From Bacillota bacterium (GTDB taxonomy: Bacteria > Bacillota > Sulfobacillia > Sulfobacillales > Sulfobacillaceae), in the NCBI GenBank assembly GCA_026627385.1, contig JAPNUR010000022.1, positions 1 through 50,823 of the forward strand: a stretch of DNA of 50,823 bases. Direction: 5' to 3'. Positions within the stretch are counted from its first letter, which is position 1. Each line of letters opens with the position of its first letter. Positions 35,935-45,040 of this stretch are shown one piece after another. The notes beneath the pieces were generated by a model. That model had not been told where the DNA came from and searched no databases. It saw only the letters and a program-made list of their open reading frames with translations. The translations under genes were made by a program, and so were the position numbers.

Positions 35935-35949
35935 GGCGGGGTCGTTGAC
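35922..35949 (+). repeat. right-end hairpin and boundary of the second TnpB element
   Basis: CTCCGTCC-TTTA-GGGCGGGG followed by TCGTTGAC. This is where the 3' end of the guide-RNA scaffold is expected in TnpB systems; bases after 35949 would be the guide. GTTGAC recurs next to the end remnants at 4574 and, reversed, at 50721. Confidence 0.6.
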
Positions 35950-35992
35950 TTCCCAAGTCCTTTCTGACTTTTTGTGCCCCCACTGCGTTGCA

Positions 35993-36021
35993 TTGACGCA
36001 TCCCGTTGGGAGACATATAAT
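35993..36021 (+). promoter_or_regulatory. sigma-A promoter of tRNA-Pro
   Basis: TTGACG (35993-35998) and TATAAT (36016-36021) are 17 bases apart, 13 bases before the tRNA. Confidence 0.85.
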
Positions 36022-36034
36022 AACCTATGGTTGT

Positions 36035-36111
36035 CGGGGAGTAGCGCAGTTTGGTAGCGCGCCTGCTTCGGGAGCAGGAGGTCGCAGGTTCAAATCCTGT
36101 CTCTCCGACCA
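36035..36111 (+). tRNA. tRNA-Pro (CGG)
   Basis: Acceptor CGGGGAG pairs with CTCTCCG, followed by encoded ACCA. The anticodon arm CCTGC-TTCGGGA-GCAGG contains CGG. The D and T arms are normal. A T-rich tract follows directly and may end transcription. Confidence 0.93.
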
Positions 36112-36115
36112 TTTT

Positions 36116-38233
36116 TTATAAGTGCTCTTCAAAATAGGTGACCGTGCGGCGGGTGCGGTAGAGGAGATTCTCGAATCCCTGCACCATATGCCGGGATTCC
36201 GGCAAGAGCACCAAGTCAACGTCCTTGCCTGCGCGAATTAACGCCTGGAGGAATTGTGCCGTGTGACGAAAATGAACATTTTCGTCCACCATGCCGTGAA
36301 TGATTAAGAGCTTACCTTGGAGACGGTCCGCCTTATTGACCACACTGGTGTCCTCATAGCCGCTTTCATTCGCCTCGGGGGTTCCTAAATAACGTTCCGT
36401 GTATCCTGTGTCATACCAGCGAAAGTCCGTCACAGGAGCCACCGCGACGCCGACGCGAAACACCTCGGGTGCCATGAGGAGGGCCCGAATGGTCATATAC
36501 CCCCCGTAACTCCCGCCAAAAATGCCGATGCGTTGCGGATTGATTGGCCAACGGCGAATCGCGTAAGCTACCGCACTCCGTTGATCCTCAAGCTCAACGC
36601 GACCAAAGTGTCGAAAGAGGGGCCGTTCAAAATCCACCCCGCGGTTTGCACTGCCCCGCGAATCGACCTTCATCACGGCAAATCCACGGTTCACCAAATA
36701 TTGCGCGGGCAGATCCACCGTGGCATCCCAGTGCGCCGTCACCATTTGCACATGAGGCCCGCCGTAGACAAAAACCACCATCGGCCATCCGCCTGCCGGC
36801 GGATCCCCGATCGGCGGATAAAAAATCCCGTTTACCACAACACGGGGAGCCACTTCCAGTTCAAACAGCGTCGGGCGCACGAGCCCCAGTTCACGTCGGG
36901 TAGCTTCCGGAGCGTAAAGCACTTTCGGAGCCTCCGGAGCCTGACGACTGACCCACCGCGTCTCAGGCGCCACATCCCAATTGCTCACCTGGTCCACCCA
37001 GCTCTGGCCATCCGGAGCTACTATGCCCTGATGCCATCCTGGATCCGGGGTCAGCTCCGTCAGGGAGCCCGTGGACCAATTTAAGGCCACTATGGTACGC
37101 TCCAGCGCCCGATGCCGGGTCATCCACACGTACGCGGTCGTCTCCTCCCAATGGACATTGAGGATGTCAATGACCACGGCTCCACCATCCGGCAGTGCAA
37201 TATCGCGAGCTTGCCCCTTCTCATCAATCACTAACACCCGGCGAAAACCAGTTCTTTCACTAGTAGTCACCAGAAGGCCGGTCGATGATACGTAACTACG
37301 CCCTGGGCGATTAATCCAATACGGCGAAGTTTCTTCGTAGACGCGCCCTTGATAGGCTCCGTCACGGTTATAGCGATCCCACGCCAAGTGGCGCTGATCC
37401 CGCGAAACCGTCAAAACGAGAAAGGTCTCGTCATTCGCCCATAACAGGTCTAACAGGTAACGCTCGGTTAAATCCAAAGGTATCCACCGCCACTGGTCGC
37501 TCGGACCCTCGACAGGGCTAATCCCAAGACGTACTTGCGCGTTGCCTTTCCCGGCCAACGGATAGCGATGCGCTTCCAGCTGCACCGGATCAGCGCCTAA
37601 ATGGACAATGGGAAATTCCGGCACCTCCCGCTCGTCGACTTCGGCAAACACCACCATCTCGCCATCAGGGCTCACCCAATACCCCGTCGACCGATCAAAT
37701 TCTTCCTGGGCGACGTATTCTGCCACGCCATAGTAGACGCCCGGCCCGGCACTCGTGGTAATCGGATGCAGAGTCCCTTGATTCAGGTCAATCCAGACCA
37801 GATTTCCCTCAATGACGCCAAACACGCGATCCCCCTTTGGAGACCAACGGGCAGCAACGACTTCCTGTGACACAGGCACGCGGCGCCAATGGGCGTCGCC
37901 TACTTTCACATATAAATTTCCCCCATAGGGAACCAGAAGTTTTTGCCCGCACCACTGATACTGGGTAATGCCGCCCCAACTCCATCGTAGCCGTTGACGC
38001 CGCATCTCCTCAACAAAGGTCGTTGACTCGCCCTTCTCGGGGGGCTCGGCCACCAGTCGAATGCTCCCGGTGGCTCGGTCGGCAGCCCATAAACATAGCG
38101 CCTCACCCGAGGACGCGTATAAGTAGTACAGCGTTTGTCCATCATCAGCAAATTGAAAAGCCATGGGCGCCCGAAATCCTGGCCGAGGAAACTGCACTAA
38201 CGTTTCAAAATGGTCTAGTTTTAACGGTTCCAC
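36116..38233 (-). CDS. S9-family prolyl oligopeptidase / dipeptidyl peptidase IV-like
   Basis: This 705-residue serine peptidase has an N-terminal beta-propeller (about 1-450, with repeated W-SPKGDRVFGVIEG and YWVSPDGEMVVFAEVDE) and a C-terminal alpha/beta-hydrolase domain. The catalytic Ser lies in GIFGGSYGGYM, Asp in HGMVDENVHF and His in PESRHMVQGF. The Glu-bearing region FDRSTGYWVSPDGE... EVDEREVPEF resembles DPP IV. There is no signal peptide, so it is probably cytoplasmic and used in peptide catabolism. It starts with GTG 38233, 99 bases after dapB's stop. Confidence 0.9.
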   Translation of the reverse strand: MEPLKLDHFETLVQFPRPGFRAPMAFQFADDGQTLYYLYASSGEALCLWAADRATGSIRLVAEPPEKGESTTFVEEMRRQRLRWSWGGITQYQWCGQKLLVPYGGNLYVKVGDAHWRRVPVSQEVVAARWSPKGDRVFGVIEGNLVWIDLNQGTLHPITTSAGPGVYYGVAEYVAQEEFDRSTGYWVSPDGEMVVFAEVDEREVPEFPIVHLGADPVQLEAHRYPLAGKGNAQVRLGISPVEGPSDQWRWIPLDLTERYLLDLLWANDETFLVLTVSRDQRHLAWDRYNRDGAYQGRVYEETSPYWINRPGRSYVSSTGLLVTTSERTGFRRVLVIDEKGQARDIALPDGGAVVIDILNVHWEETTAYVWMTRHRALERTIVALNWSTGSLTELTPDPGWHQGIVAPDGQSWVDQVSNWDVAPETRWVSRQAPEAPKVLYAPEATRRELGLVRPTLFELEVAPRVVVNGIFYPPIGDPPAGGWPMVVFVYGGPHVQMVTAHWDATVDLPAQYLVNRGFAVMKVDSRGSANRGVDFERPLFRHFGRVELEDQRSAVAYAIRRWPINPQRIGIFGGSYGGYMTIRALLMAPEVFRVGVAVAPVTDFRWYDTGYTERYLGTPEANESGYEDTSVVNKADRLQGKLLIIHGMVDENVHFRHTAQFLQALIRAGKDVDLVLLPESRHMVQGFENLLYRTRRTVTYFEEHL

Positions 38234-38332
38234 CCAACATTGTCCCCTTCGCGCTCACACTTTTGGCGCGGTGCGCCAAATCCTCGCCTAGCCTCCCTGA
38301 CCTCGTAACACAGCCAACATTTGGCCGCACGC

Positions 38333-39121
38333 TTAACTCTGTTGGGCCGAAGGACGCATCCCATGCTCCAAAATTTCCCCTAGGTTGGTCACCACGCGGC
38401 CTCTAAAGTGTGCGATTTGGCGCACTGCAGCCAGCACGCCATCCACGTACGCCGTGCGATCATGCACATCATGACGAATAGTTAATACCTGGCCTAAACT
38501 CCCAAATACGACCGCCTGGTGCGCCACGAGGCCCGGAAGTCTCAACGAGTGCACAGGAATATCCCCCGGTGCACGACTTAAGGTCGCGGCTAATCGTTCC
38601 GCCATCGCCTTGGCCGTACCTGATGGCCGATCGTGCTTGCCCAGATGATGCCCCTCGACAATTTCCACCGCAGGAAAAAACCGGGCGGCTTCTTCTGCTA
38701 AACGCTCGGCCACCCATGCTCCCAAAGAAAAGTTGGCAATCATGGCCGCCCCGACACCCTTGTCCGCAACGCGTTGGGCCAACTCCTGGCGCACCTCAGA
38801 TGAGAATCCAGTGGTCCCCACCACCAGATCCCACCCCCGCTCGATAGCTTCGTATAGACGCTCCGCCGCTGAAGTCGCCTCTGTAAAATCCACGAGTACA
38901 GCATAGGGAATGGCTACCTCCGCCAACGTGGCGCACAATACGACATTGACATTGGAATCGCCCCATAAACCGCCCAGCGACGTTCCCGCATGCTTTTGCG
39001 ATAATCCGCCAATGAGATGCATATCGGGTGCCGCCTGAATCGCTCTGGCCACGACACTTCCTGTTTTTCCGGTCACTCCGGCAACCACCACTGGAATTCC
39101 TTGATTCAGCGTCCTCTCCAT
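38333..39121 (-). CDS. dapB: 4-hydroxy-tetrahydrodipicolinate reductase
   Basis: This 262-residue enzyme uses NAD(P)H in lysine/diaminopimelate synthesis. The Rossmann start is VVVAGVTGKTGSVVARAI, the substrate/catalytic motif is VEGHHLGKHDRPSGTA, with His pair and Lys, and VGTTGFS and MIANFSLGAWV are in place. It is the last gene of an operon otherwise made of mutase and acyl-CoA genes, four bases after the acyl-CoA dehydrogenase stop. ATG 39121 is used, though GTG starts slightly downstream with AAGGA before them are possible. Confidence 0.92.
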   Translation of the reverse strand: MERTLNQGIPVVVAGVTGKTGSVVARAIQAAPDMHLIGGLSQKHAGTSLGGLWGDSNVNVVLCATLAEVAIPYAVLVDFTEATSAAERLYEAIERGWDLVVGTTGFSSEVRQELAQRVADKGVGAAMIANFSLGAWVAERLAEEAARFFPAVEIVEGHHLGKHDRPSGTAKAMAERLAATLSRAPGDIPVHSLRLPGLVAHQAVVFGSLGQVLTIRHDVHDRTAYVDGVLAAVRQIAHFRGRVVTNLGEILEHGMRPSAQQS

Positions 39122-39125
39122 CCTC

Positions 39126-40289
39126 TCAAATGTTGTCCAAATTATAATCTTTTAGTAAAAAAGAGGCGATGACCCACCGCATGATTTCAGAGGTTCCTTC
39201 GTAAATCTCCGTAATTTTTGCATCTCTCAATAACCGCTCCACGCCATATTCCGCCATGTAGCCGTATCCGCCAAAGATCTGAATGGCATCGATGGCGTGG
39301 CGCACCGCCCGCTCCGAACTAAACAGCTTCGCCATCGCAAACAGCGGGCGTTGAGCCGGTCCTTCCTCCCGATGTCGGGCGGCTTCATAGGTCATCAGCC
39401 GGGCCGCATAAAGATCCGTCGCCATATCCGCCAACCGCCACTGCACCCCTTCAAAGCGGCCAATGGGCTCACCAAATTGCCGGCGTTCGCGCGCATAAGC
39501 CAGCGAACGCGCAAGCGCCGCGGCCATAATTCCAACGGCTTGTGCGGCAATGCCAATGCGGCCGCCATCTAGTAAATAGAGAGCCATAGCGTAGCCTTCG
39601 CCTTCTTTGCCGAGGCGTTGAAACGTGGGAACAAACACATCATCCAGGATCATCTCCGACGTTCGCGCTGCTCGGATACCCATCTTCGCCAGCGGCGGAC
39701 CAAAGCTTAATCCCGCCATCTCTTTGGGCACCACAAAGGCGGTAATCCCGTCAGCCTTTTTTTGGGGATCGACAGTAGCAAACAGTAAATACCAATCGGC
39801 CTCGCCACCCCCGGTAATGAACATTTTGCGACCCGTAATGCGGTACCCGCCGTCCACCGGGTACGCCCGCGTCGTCAGCGCCGCAGCATTGGAGCCAGCT
39901 TCCGCCTCTGTCAGCGCAAAGGCCCCGATCTTCTCACCGCGACACAAGGCGGGAAGCCATGCTTGGCGTTGTTCGGGGGTACCAAAACGCCACACGCCTT
40001 CGGTCACCAGTGCGTTATGCACTTCGTAAACAACCGCCGTTGCCGGATCGGCCTCAGCCAACGCTTCAATGACCAATGTTTGCGCCAGGTAGCTAGTCCC
40101 CGCTCCCCCATATTGGGGGTCAACAATCATGCCCAAATAGCCGTGCTTTCCCAATAGCTCTAGTTGGGGGCGGGGAAACATTTCATTGCGGTCAAATGCC
40201 TGAGAATGCGGGGCGATCTCCCGCTTCACCAGGGCACGAATGGCCCGGCGCACGTCCATCTCCTCGTCCGTGAACACACTACGGTTCAT
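39126..40289 (-). CDS. acyl-CoA dehydrogenase
   Basis: This 387-residue FAD enzyme oxidises acyl-CoA to enoyl-CoA. Family signatures include AFALTEAEAGSNAAALTT, GRKMFITGG, and near the C-terminus IQIFGGYGYMAEYGVERLLRDAK and ITEIYEGTSEI, whose Glu is the catalytic base in most members. With the B12-binding mutase subunit and meaB it points to short-chain or branched acyl-CoA metabolism. ATG 40289 follows AAAGGAAG and overlaps the end of meaB by 11 bases. Confidence 0.93.
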   Translation of the reverse strand: MNRSVFTDEEMDVRRAIRALVKREIAPHSQAFDRNEMFPRPQLELLGKHGYLGMIVDPQYGGAGTSYLAQTLVIEALAEADPATAVVYEVHNALVTEGVWRFGTPEQRQAWLPALCRGEKIGAFALTEAEAGSNAAALTTRAYPVDGGYRITGRKMFITGGGEADWYLLFATVDPQKKADGITAFVVPKEMAGLSFGPPLAKMGIRAARTSEMILDDVFVPTFQRLGKEGEGYAMALYLLDGGRIGIAAQAVGIMAAALARSLAYARERRQFGEPIGRFEGVQWRLADMATDLYAARLMTYEAARHREEGPAQRPLFAMAKLFSSERAVRHAIDAIQIFGGYGYMAEYGVERLLRDAKITEIYEGTSEIMRWVIASFLLKDYNLDNI

Positions 40290-41244
40290 GGTTTCTTCCT
40301 TTCAGAGCCTGCAGCAGTAGCTGACGCGCGAGTTCTTCCACGTCGGCACCGCCTGACAACACATCCTCCATCACCGCCGACCAGTCTACATTTCGTTGCG
40401 CCTGGGCTATGGCCCGATGCGTCCAGTCCCCCATCGCTAATTCAATGAGATGCAGGGCCAGTGCGCCTCGCCGTTCGGCCCACTGTCCTGACTCATCAAG
40501 GTATTGTCGATGGCGGTTGACCGCATCCACTAGCTCCTCAATGCCTTCGCCCTGCTCCGCGACGGTCTTCACCACGGGCGGTACCCAGGCCACGTCGCGC
40601 CGGGATAACGAGAGCATGCCGCGAATGGCGCGTGCGGTTTGGTCGGCGCCCTCACGATCGGCCTTGTTCACGACAAACGCGTCGCCGATTTCTAAAATGC
40701 CCGCCTTGATCGCCTGAATCTCGTCACCAAGGCCTGGCGCCAGCACCACCAGTGTCGTATGAGCCAGTTGCATCACTTCAACTTCGGATTGCCCGGCCCC
40801 TACCGTCTCTATCAAAATGACGTCAAATCCCGCGGCGGCTAGTAGCGTCACGGCTCCAAACGTGGCCCGCGACAACCCACCCAAATGGCCCCGCGTCGCC
40901 AAGCTCCGCATAAAGACCCCGTCATCCATTACGGATTCCTGCATGCGAATGCGGTCGCCTAAAATCGCACCGCCGCTAAAGGGACTCGACGGGTCGACCG
41001 CCAGAATCCCGACGCGCCTTCCCTGCGACCGGAGCGTTAACGTCAAGCGGTTAACCAATGTCGATTTACCCACGCCAGGAGCCCCGGTCACACCGACGAT
41101 GTGGGCACCGCCTGCTCGGGGAAATAAGAGATGCACCAACGCTCGCCCGCGGTCGTGATCGCGTTCAATCCACGTCAATCCCCGTGCTATCGCCCGTTTG
41201 TGACCGGCCACAATGCCAGGCACCAGTTCCCTCGCGCTAATCAT
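40279..41244 (-). CDS. meaB: MeaB-family G3E GTPase, B12-mutase chaperone
   Basis: This GTPase of about 321 residues protects and reloads adenosylcobalamin mutases. Walker A is [17 protein letters not shown], the family motif [19 protein letters not shown] follows, then [12 protein letters not shown] and the guanine specificity motif NKAD. The frame is open to 41304, but ATG 41244 ([20 protein letters not shown]) fits the family start and overlaps the mutase-subunit stop by eight bases, giving coupled translation. Confidence 0.93.
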   Translation of the reverse strand: MISARELVPGIVAGHKRAIARGLTWIERDHDRGRALVHLLFPRAGGAHIVGVTGAPGVGKSTLVNRLTLTLRSQGRRVGILAVDPSSPFSGGAILGDRIRMQESVMDDGVFMRSLATRGHLGGLSRATFGAVTLLAAAGFDVILIETVGAGQSEVEVMQLAHTTLVVLAPGLGDEIQAIKAGILEIGDAFVVNKADREGADQTARAIRGMLSLSRRDVAWVPPVVKTVAEQGEGIEELVDAVNRHRQYLDESGQWAERRGALALHLIELAMGDWTHRAIAQAQRNVDWSAVMEDVLSGGADVEELARQLLLQALKGRNHEP

Positions 41245-41632
41245 CGCGCCGCACGTGCTCTCGAATGTAATCAATAATATCCTTGGTATCCGTGCCGGGC
41301 CCAAACACCCGGGACACGCCCGTCTGAATCATGGCCTCAACATCGTCGTCGGGGATAATGCCGCCTAACAATACGAGCACGTCGTTCAGTTCATGCTCGC
41401 GCATCAATTCCATTATGCGCGGCACCAATGTCGGATGCGCGCCAGATAAAATGGATAAGGCCAACACGTCTACGTCTTCTTGCAGCACCGCATCCACAAT
41501 CTGCTCGGGCGTCTGATGCAGTCCGGTGTACACAACCTCCATTCCCGCATCCCGCAGCGCCCGTGCAATCACTTTCGCCCCGCGGTCGTGACCATCAAGT
41601 CCTGGCTTGGCCACTAGTACCCGAATCACGCC
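41237..41632 (-). CDS. B12-binding small subunit of methylmalonyl-CoA mutase-type enzyme
   Basis: This 131-residue protein is a stand-alone cobalamin domain. It carries [15 protein letters not shown], the DxHxxG lower-ligand motif, then [13 protein letters not shown] and [10 protein letters not shown], as in McmA2/MCM C-terminal domains. GTG 41632 follows AAGGGGGG; an ATG at 41653 is in frame but would place the ribosome site inside the gene. The catalytic large subunit is not in the window, so it must be encoded elsewhere. The carbon skeleton handled (methylmalonyl, isobutyryl or 2-hydroxyisobutyryl) is not decided by this domain. Confidence 0.9.
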   Translation of the reverse strand, partial: GVIRVLVAKPGLDGHDRGAKVIARALRDAGMEVVYTGLHQTPEQIVDAVLQEDVDVLALSILSGAHPTLVPRIMELMREHELNDVLVLLGGIIPDDDVEAMIQTGVSRVFGPGTDTKDIIDYIREHVRRDD

Positions 41633-42036
41633 AGTCCCCCCCTTACACCCCATTATCTTCTCTTTATCTTATGGTGTGAAGTCAGCCTGGGGTTCATCGA
41701 GCCAGTTCTGGGCCACAACTCGCCATCCATAGAAACCTTGCCTAGGTTGCTATAAAGTTGATGCTCAATTGTAAACATCCCCTTCTTCACCGGCGAGTGC
41801 CCTGCCGTGCATGCTTTCGTAAACACGGGGTATTATACTGGACCCTGCTTGCAGGGACTCGGAAGCGTTCATTACGGATGGAGGATACGGCCGTCGGCCG
41901 CCTTTACGCCAAAACGGGCAGTGCCCCCCGCGGTGCCGTCTGAAAGGACGAGCCACGCGACGAAGGAGCCGTCTGCCGTTTCCTTGGGGTCGCCGACCTA
42001 TTATAAGACCAGACCTCCTCCGATGACCAGTGAGCC
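41633..42036. other. intergenic region with minus-strand promoter and short coding-like frame
   Basis: On the minus strand TATAAT (41837-41832) could be the -10 box for the mutase-meaB operon. Further upstream a minus frame (41997-41872) reads TADGSFVAWLVLSDGTAG and then GTARFGVKAADGRILHP with a stop; it looks protein-like but has no start codon. It follows the ccm operon and might be a relic of another operon gene. Confidence 0.35.
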
Positions 42037-42243
42037 CTACACGCTAGGGCCAGGCCACGATGTTTCCGACGTTGGCGCATCCTCGACGTGAAATGCTCCT
42101 GTTTCTTCTTTTAAGTGCCGCAATTCGGCTTCCAGGCGCTGAGCACGATACGCCATACGTCCCAAGAACCCCCACATAATGACCCATAGGCCACTATAAG
42201 CAAAAAAGAGATATTCAAGGTAGCGGTGTTCTAGTCCCGTCAC
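42037..42243 (-). CDS. ccmD: CcmD-like small membrane protein
   Basis: This 68-residue protein has one membrane segment (YLFFAYSGLWVIMWGFLG) followed by a basic, coiled tail (RMAYRAQRLEAELRHLKEE). This matches CcmD in size, topology and position after ccmC. CcmD is needed to release heme-loaded CcmE from CcmABC. It follows ccmC by three bases. Sequence signatures in CcmD are weak, so the call leans on context. Confidence 0.7.
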   Translation of the reverse strand: MTGLEHRYLEYLFFAYSGLWVIMWGFLGRMAYRAQRLEAELRHLKEETGAFHVEDAPTSETSWPGPSV

Positions 42244-42246
42244 AAC

Positions 42247-42936
42247 CTACACCCCTTTGCCGTTAATTTGCATCCGGATATGATTTTTGATCGCGTCCAT
42301 CTCATATTCACAGCGTAAGAGGGTGACGCGGATCACCATCCAGCTGACATAGAGCCCTAACATCGCGACTTGCGAAATTGCCATCGCCCCAATCATCGAC
42401 GGCGCCATGTGGATGCCGTGCGCGGTAATGACGACTGGGTGGATCGACCTCCACCAGCGTATGGTCATGTAGTCAATGGGTACATCGATATACGCCACAA
42501 CGGCTAAGACGGCGGATACCCGGGCGCGCCGGTCCGGATCGTCAATCGCCTGACGCCAGAGCAAATACCCGGTAAACAGCACCCAGAGAATGAGGGTCGC
42601 AGTCAGTCGCGGATCCCATGTCCACCAAACACCCCACGCCACGCGACCCCATAAGACCCCGCTGAGAAGAATCATGCTAGTAAAAATAGTGCCTAATTCA
42701 GCCGAGGCTGCCGCCCAAATGTCATACCGGCGATTTCGAGAAACCAAGTACGCTAGGCTCGCCATCAACGTTACCGTGAAGGCTATGGCGGCCACTGTCG
42801 CAGCAGCCATATGCATATAGAAAATCCGTTGACTAGGGCCCAACGTTCTATCATCAGGCGCGCCCAGCAAGTCCGCCCATAGGGCCACCACCATGAGCGC
42901 TAACGGAAGGCTCATCCAGCGGTTTCTTTTGACCAC
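42247..42936 (-). CDS. ccmC: heme exporter/handling protein CcmC
   Basis: This 229-residue protein with six membrane segments presents heme to CcmE. The periplasmic tryptophan-rich motif WGVWWTWDPRLT is intact, and the external histidines lie in FYMHMAAA and WWRSIHPVVI. GTG 42936 has GGGAGGT six bases upstream and lies just after the ccmB stop; ATG 42951 would overlap that ribosome site. It is part of the ccm operon. Confidence 0.92.
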   Translation of the reverse strand: MVKRNRWMSLPLALMVVALWADLLGAPDDRTLGPSQRIFYMHMAAATVAAIAFTVTLMASLAYLVSRNRRYDIWAAASAELGTIFTSMILLSGVLWGRVAWGVWWTWDPRLTATLILWVLFTGYLLWRQAIDDPDRRARVSAVLAVVAYIDVPIDYMTIRWWRSIHPVVITAHGIHMAPSMIGAMAISQVAMLGLYVSWMVIRVTLLRCEYEMDAIKNHIRMQINGKGV

Positions 42937-42938
42937 AG

Positions 42939-43580
42939 CTACACCTCCCATAAGACATCAACCACGAGTAACGGCATCATGAGAAAAATCACGTCAACAG
43001 CGATTAATCCATGAATCCAAAGCGATGAGGTGCCCTGTAGCCAGGCGCGGGCCGTGGCTTCAAACCCGCATATCAAGACGGGTAGCTCCAGAGGAATGAC
43101 AAGGAGCGGCAACAGCGGTATGGCCCTGGGCAACGAAGACGTCATGGCATGAAACAGGGTGTTGATCGCGGTCATTCCCGTGACGCCCAAAGCTATCGGC
43201 AATAGTATGCGCTGATGCGGCACCCCCGGCATGGTCGCAACCGTCCCTTCCATCAGGATCAGACCCGCCCACATTAAGACAATCCAGAGGGCAACAAATT
43301 TAGCCCAGTAAACCACGAGGCGACTTTCGGCCGATAACAATAAGCGGACGGGCAGTTCCTCTCGCATGGATCCCATGGCCGTTTCTAGCATCCCCAAAAA
43401 CATCAATGTCATCCACAAAACGCCAATATCGTGTGAGGCCGCGGCCGGAACTAATGCGCCTCCTGAAAGACTCTCGATGACGAGAGCCAATCCTGCCAGC
43501 ACACCCATGGCTAACACGTTTCCCCGCGACCTCAGGCCTAACTGCAGCTCCACAACCGTCAACCCCAGCCACCTACGCAT
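42939..43580 (-). CDS. ccmB: heme exporter membrane protein CcmB
   Basis: This 213-residue protein has six hydrophobic segments and forms the CcmA2B complex. FLGMLETAMGSMREE and LRLLLSAESRLVVYWAKF resemble the CcmB pattern of an early LF......G..E. region. ATG 43580 overlaps the ccmA stop by eight bases. It precedes ccmC. I call it by topology, position and partial motif. Confidence 0.85.
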   Translation of the reverse strand: MRRWLGLTVVELQLGLRSRGNVLAMGVLAGLALVIESLSGGALVPAAASHDIGVLWMTLMFLGMLETAMGSMREELPVRLLLSAESRLVVYWAKFVALWIVLMWAGLILMEGTVATMPGVPHQRILLPIALGVTGMTAINTLFHAMTSSLPRAIPLLPLLVIPLELPVLICGFEATARAWLQGTSSLWIHGLIAVDVIFLMMPLLVVDVLWEV

Positions 43581-44268
43581 CACGTAAAGTTGTCGCTCGC
43601 TTTCGCCACTCTTCGGCAGTTTCCCAGGATTGCCATTGTCCGGCTCTCAGGACAGCCACCGCATCCGCGTGCTCTGCCCACTCGTCGACTTGATGCGCCG
43701 TCACAATCACAGTCGCACCGAATGTGCGCTGTGAGGCAACCCATTCGCTCAACCGACCGCGAATGCCCTCGTCGAGCGCGTTTAACGGTTCATCCAGCAG
43801 GAGCAACTGGGGTGCGGTCAGCATAATTCGTGCCCATTCTGCCCGTTGCCGCATGCCCTGCGAATAGAGGTAGATCGGGTCATGTGCGCACCACCCAAGT
43901 CCCACGAACGACACCACCTCGTCAATACGTTTTCGTATATCGCGAAGCCGCCAGAGCCCGGCGTAGAGTCGGAGGTTTTCCCATAAACTGAGATGGGCTG
44001 TTAAAAAGGAGTCATGGCTCAGATACCCAATGCGCAGATCACCCCCGCCGTCGCGCGCCACGTGGCCACCAAAGCGGATTAACTGCCCTTCGGTGTAACT
44101 CCAAACGCCAGCCAACATACGAAGCAGCGAGGATTTCCCGGCACCATTGGGACCGGTCACCACTAACAATCGCCGGGATCTCACGGTCAACGACAACGGC
44201 CCTAAAATGCGTCGCGTGCCAATAACCTTGCCTATGTTTTCAGCGTAAAGAATCACATCATCGCCCAC
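43573..44268 (-). CDS. ccmA: heme ABC exporter ATPase CcmA
   Basis: This 231-residue ABC ATPase drives release of holo-CcmE from CcmC. Walker A is VTGPNGAGKSSLLRML, the signature is a divergent YSQGMRQRAEWAR, Walker B is LLLLDEPLNALDE, and the switch His lies in VIVTAHQVDEW. GTG 44268 overlaps the upstream gene's stop by 11 bases, so translation is coupled. Confidence 0.9.
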   Translation of the reverse strand: MGDDVILYAENIGKVIGTRRILGPLSLTVRSRRLLVVTGPNGAGKSSLLRMLAGVWSYTEGQLIRFGGHVARDGGGDLRIGYLSHDSFLTAHLSLWENLRLYAGLWRLRDIRKRIDEVVSFVGLGWCAHDPIYLYSQGMRQRAEWARIMLTAPQLLLLDEPLNALDEGIRGRLSEWVASQRTFGATVIVTAHQVDEWAEHADAVAVLRAGQWQSWETAEEWRKRATTLRDA

Positions 44269-45040
44269 GGCCAGATTTCTCCATGGGGATCACTAGCGCT
44301 AGAAAGCGCCGGTCACGCCATTCTCCCCGGTCATCCCCAAGCAGCCCCTTCAAGTCCTGAGATAGCCAGGCCTTGCCCGTCGGCCGCCACGCAATCGCAA
44401 CACCGATGGCGACAATGCACATCAGACCCAACAGCCATAAAACGGTGCTGGCCAACAGTTCCACCAACCCCAGGGCCGGCTCGGCTGCTCTCGCATACCC
44501 ATTCATTTCGAACACGATTGTGACCGGTTCTTCGGCGTGCAGGGGTCCCGTTGCGTAATCAACAAATCGCGGGCTGTCCGCCATGCCAGGAATGGGGCCT
44601 TGCCCCACCCTGACAAGCCAGGGGTTCAACACGGGCGGCAGCTCTAATCGTGGCGGCACTAACACTGCTAATTCTCCAATGGGCGCTGGCGGTGTTAACA
44701 CCAAGGACGCCGAATGGCCGTTCCACGGGATCTCATATTGCATCGCAACGCGGTGGCGAGCACTCTCAACCTTGGCCAAACCGGGAGCCACCAGCATGCT
44801 TCTCACACCGACCCCGCGCACATGAGTCGCCCTTGACAGAACGGCGACCAGGTCATCATGGCCCGGATCTTTCACAACCATTTCCTGAAACACGTGAAGC
44901 ACTCGGTGACCGGGGGCCACAATCAGGAGTTCCATGGCAAGCGATGGCGCGCTAACCGCCGCCCCTACCGCCGCCGGTGTCAGCATGAGCATCGCCCACG
45001 CTGACAGCACGACACCCGCCACGAACCACCCTCGCGTCAC
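44258..45040 (-). CDS. unknown exported, membrane-anchored protein of the ccm operon
   Basis: This 260-residue protein is predicted to have a signal anchor (WFVAGVVLSAWAMLMLTPAA), a beta-rich external part of about 170 residues, and one C-terminal membrane segment (STVLWLLGLMCIVAIGVAIA) with a short cytoplasmic tail. It has no CxxC, no heme motif and no TPR, so it is not CcmH, CcmG or CcmI. The external domain resembles uncharacterised carboxypeptidase-regulatory or Ig-like folds only vaguely. The GTG start at 45040 shares bases with the stop of the 48-codon ORF before it (GTGA). Its place between ccmF and ccmA suggests a role in heme or apocytochrome handling. Confidence 0.7.
   Translation of the reverse strand: MTRGWFVAGVVLSAWAMLMLTPAAVGAAVSAPSLAMELLIVAPGHRVLHVFQEMVVKDPGHDDLVAVLSRATHVRGVGVRSMLVAPGLAKVESARHRVAMQYEIPWNGHSASLVLTPPAPIGELAVLVPPRLELPPVLNPWLVRVGQGPIPGMADSPRFVDYATGPLHAEEPVTIVFEMNGYARAAEPALGLVELLASTVLWLLGLMCIVAIGVAIAWRPTGKAWLSQDLKGLLGDDRGEWRDRRFLALVIPMEKSGRGR

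Larger units (their letters stand above)
34735..35949 (+). mobile_element. TnpB-only IS200/IS605-type element
   Basis: Hairpin ends flank an intact tnpB: CTCCGTCC-TTCA-GGGCGGAG at 34754-34773 and CTCCGTCC-TTTA-GGGCGGGG at 35922-35941. The right one is followed by GTCGTTGAC. There is no tnpA, so mobilisation would need a transposase from elsewhere. Exact cleavage sites are not determined. The element abuts the decayed one at 33256-34719. Confidence 0.7.

Noticed and set aside
44258-45040. CcmH or CcmI assignment for the unknown ccm-operon gene
   Set aside because: It lacks the CxxC motif of CcmH and any TPR pattern of CcmI.
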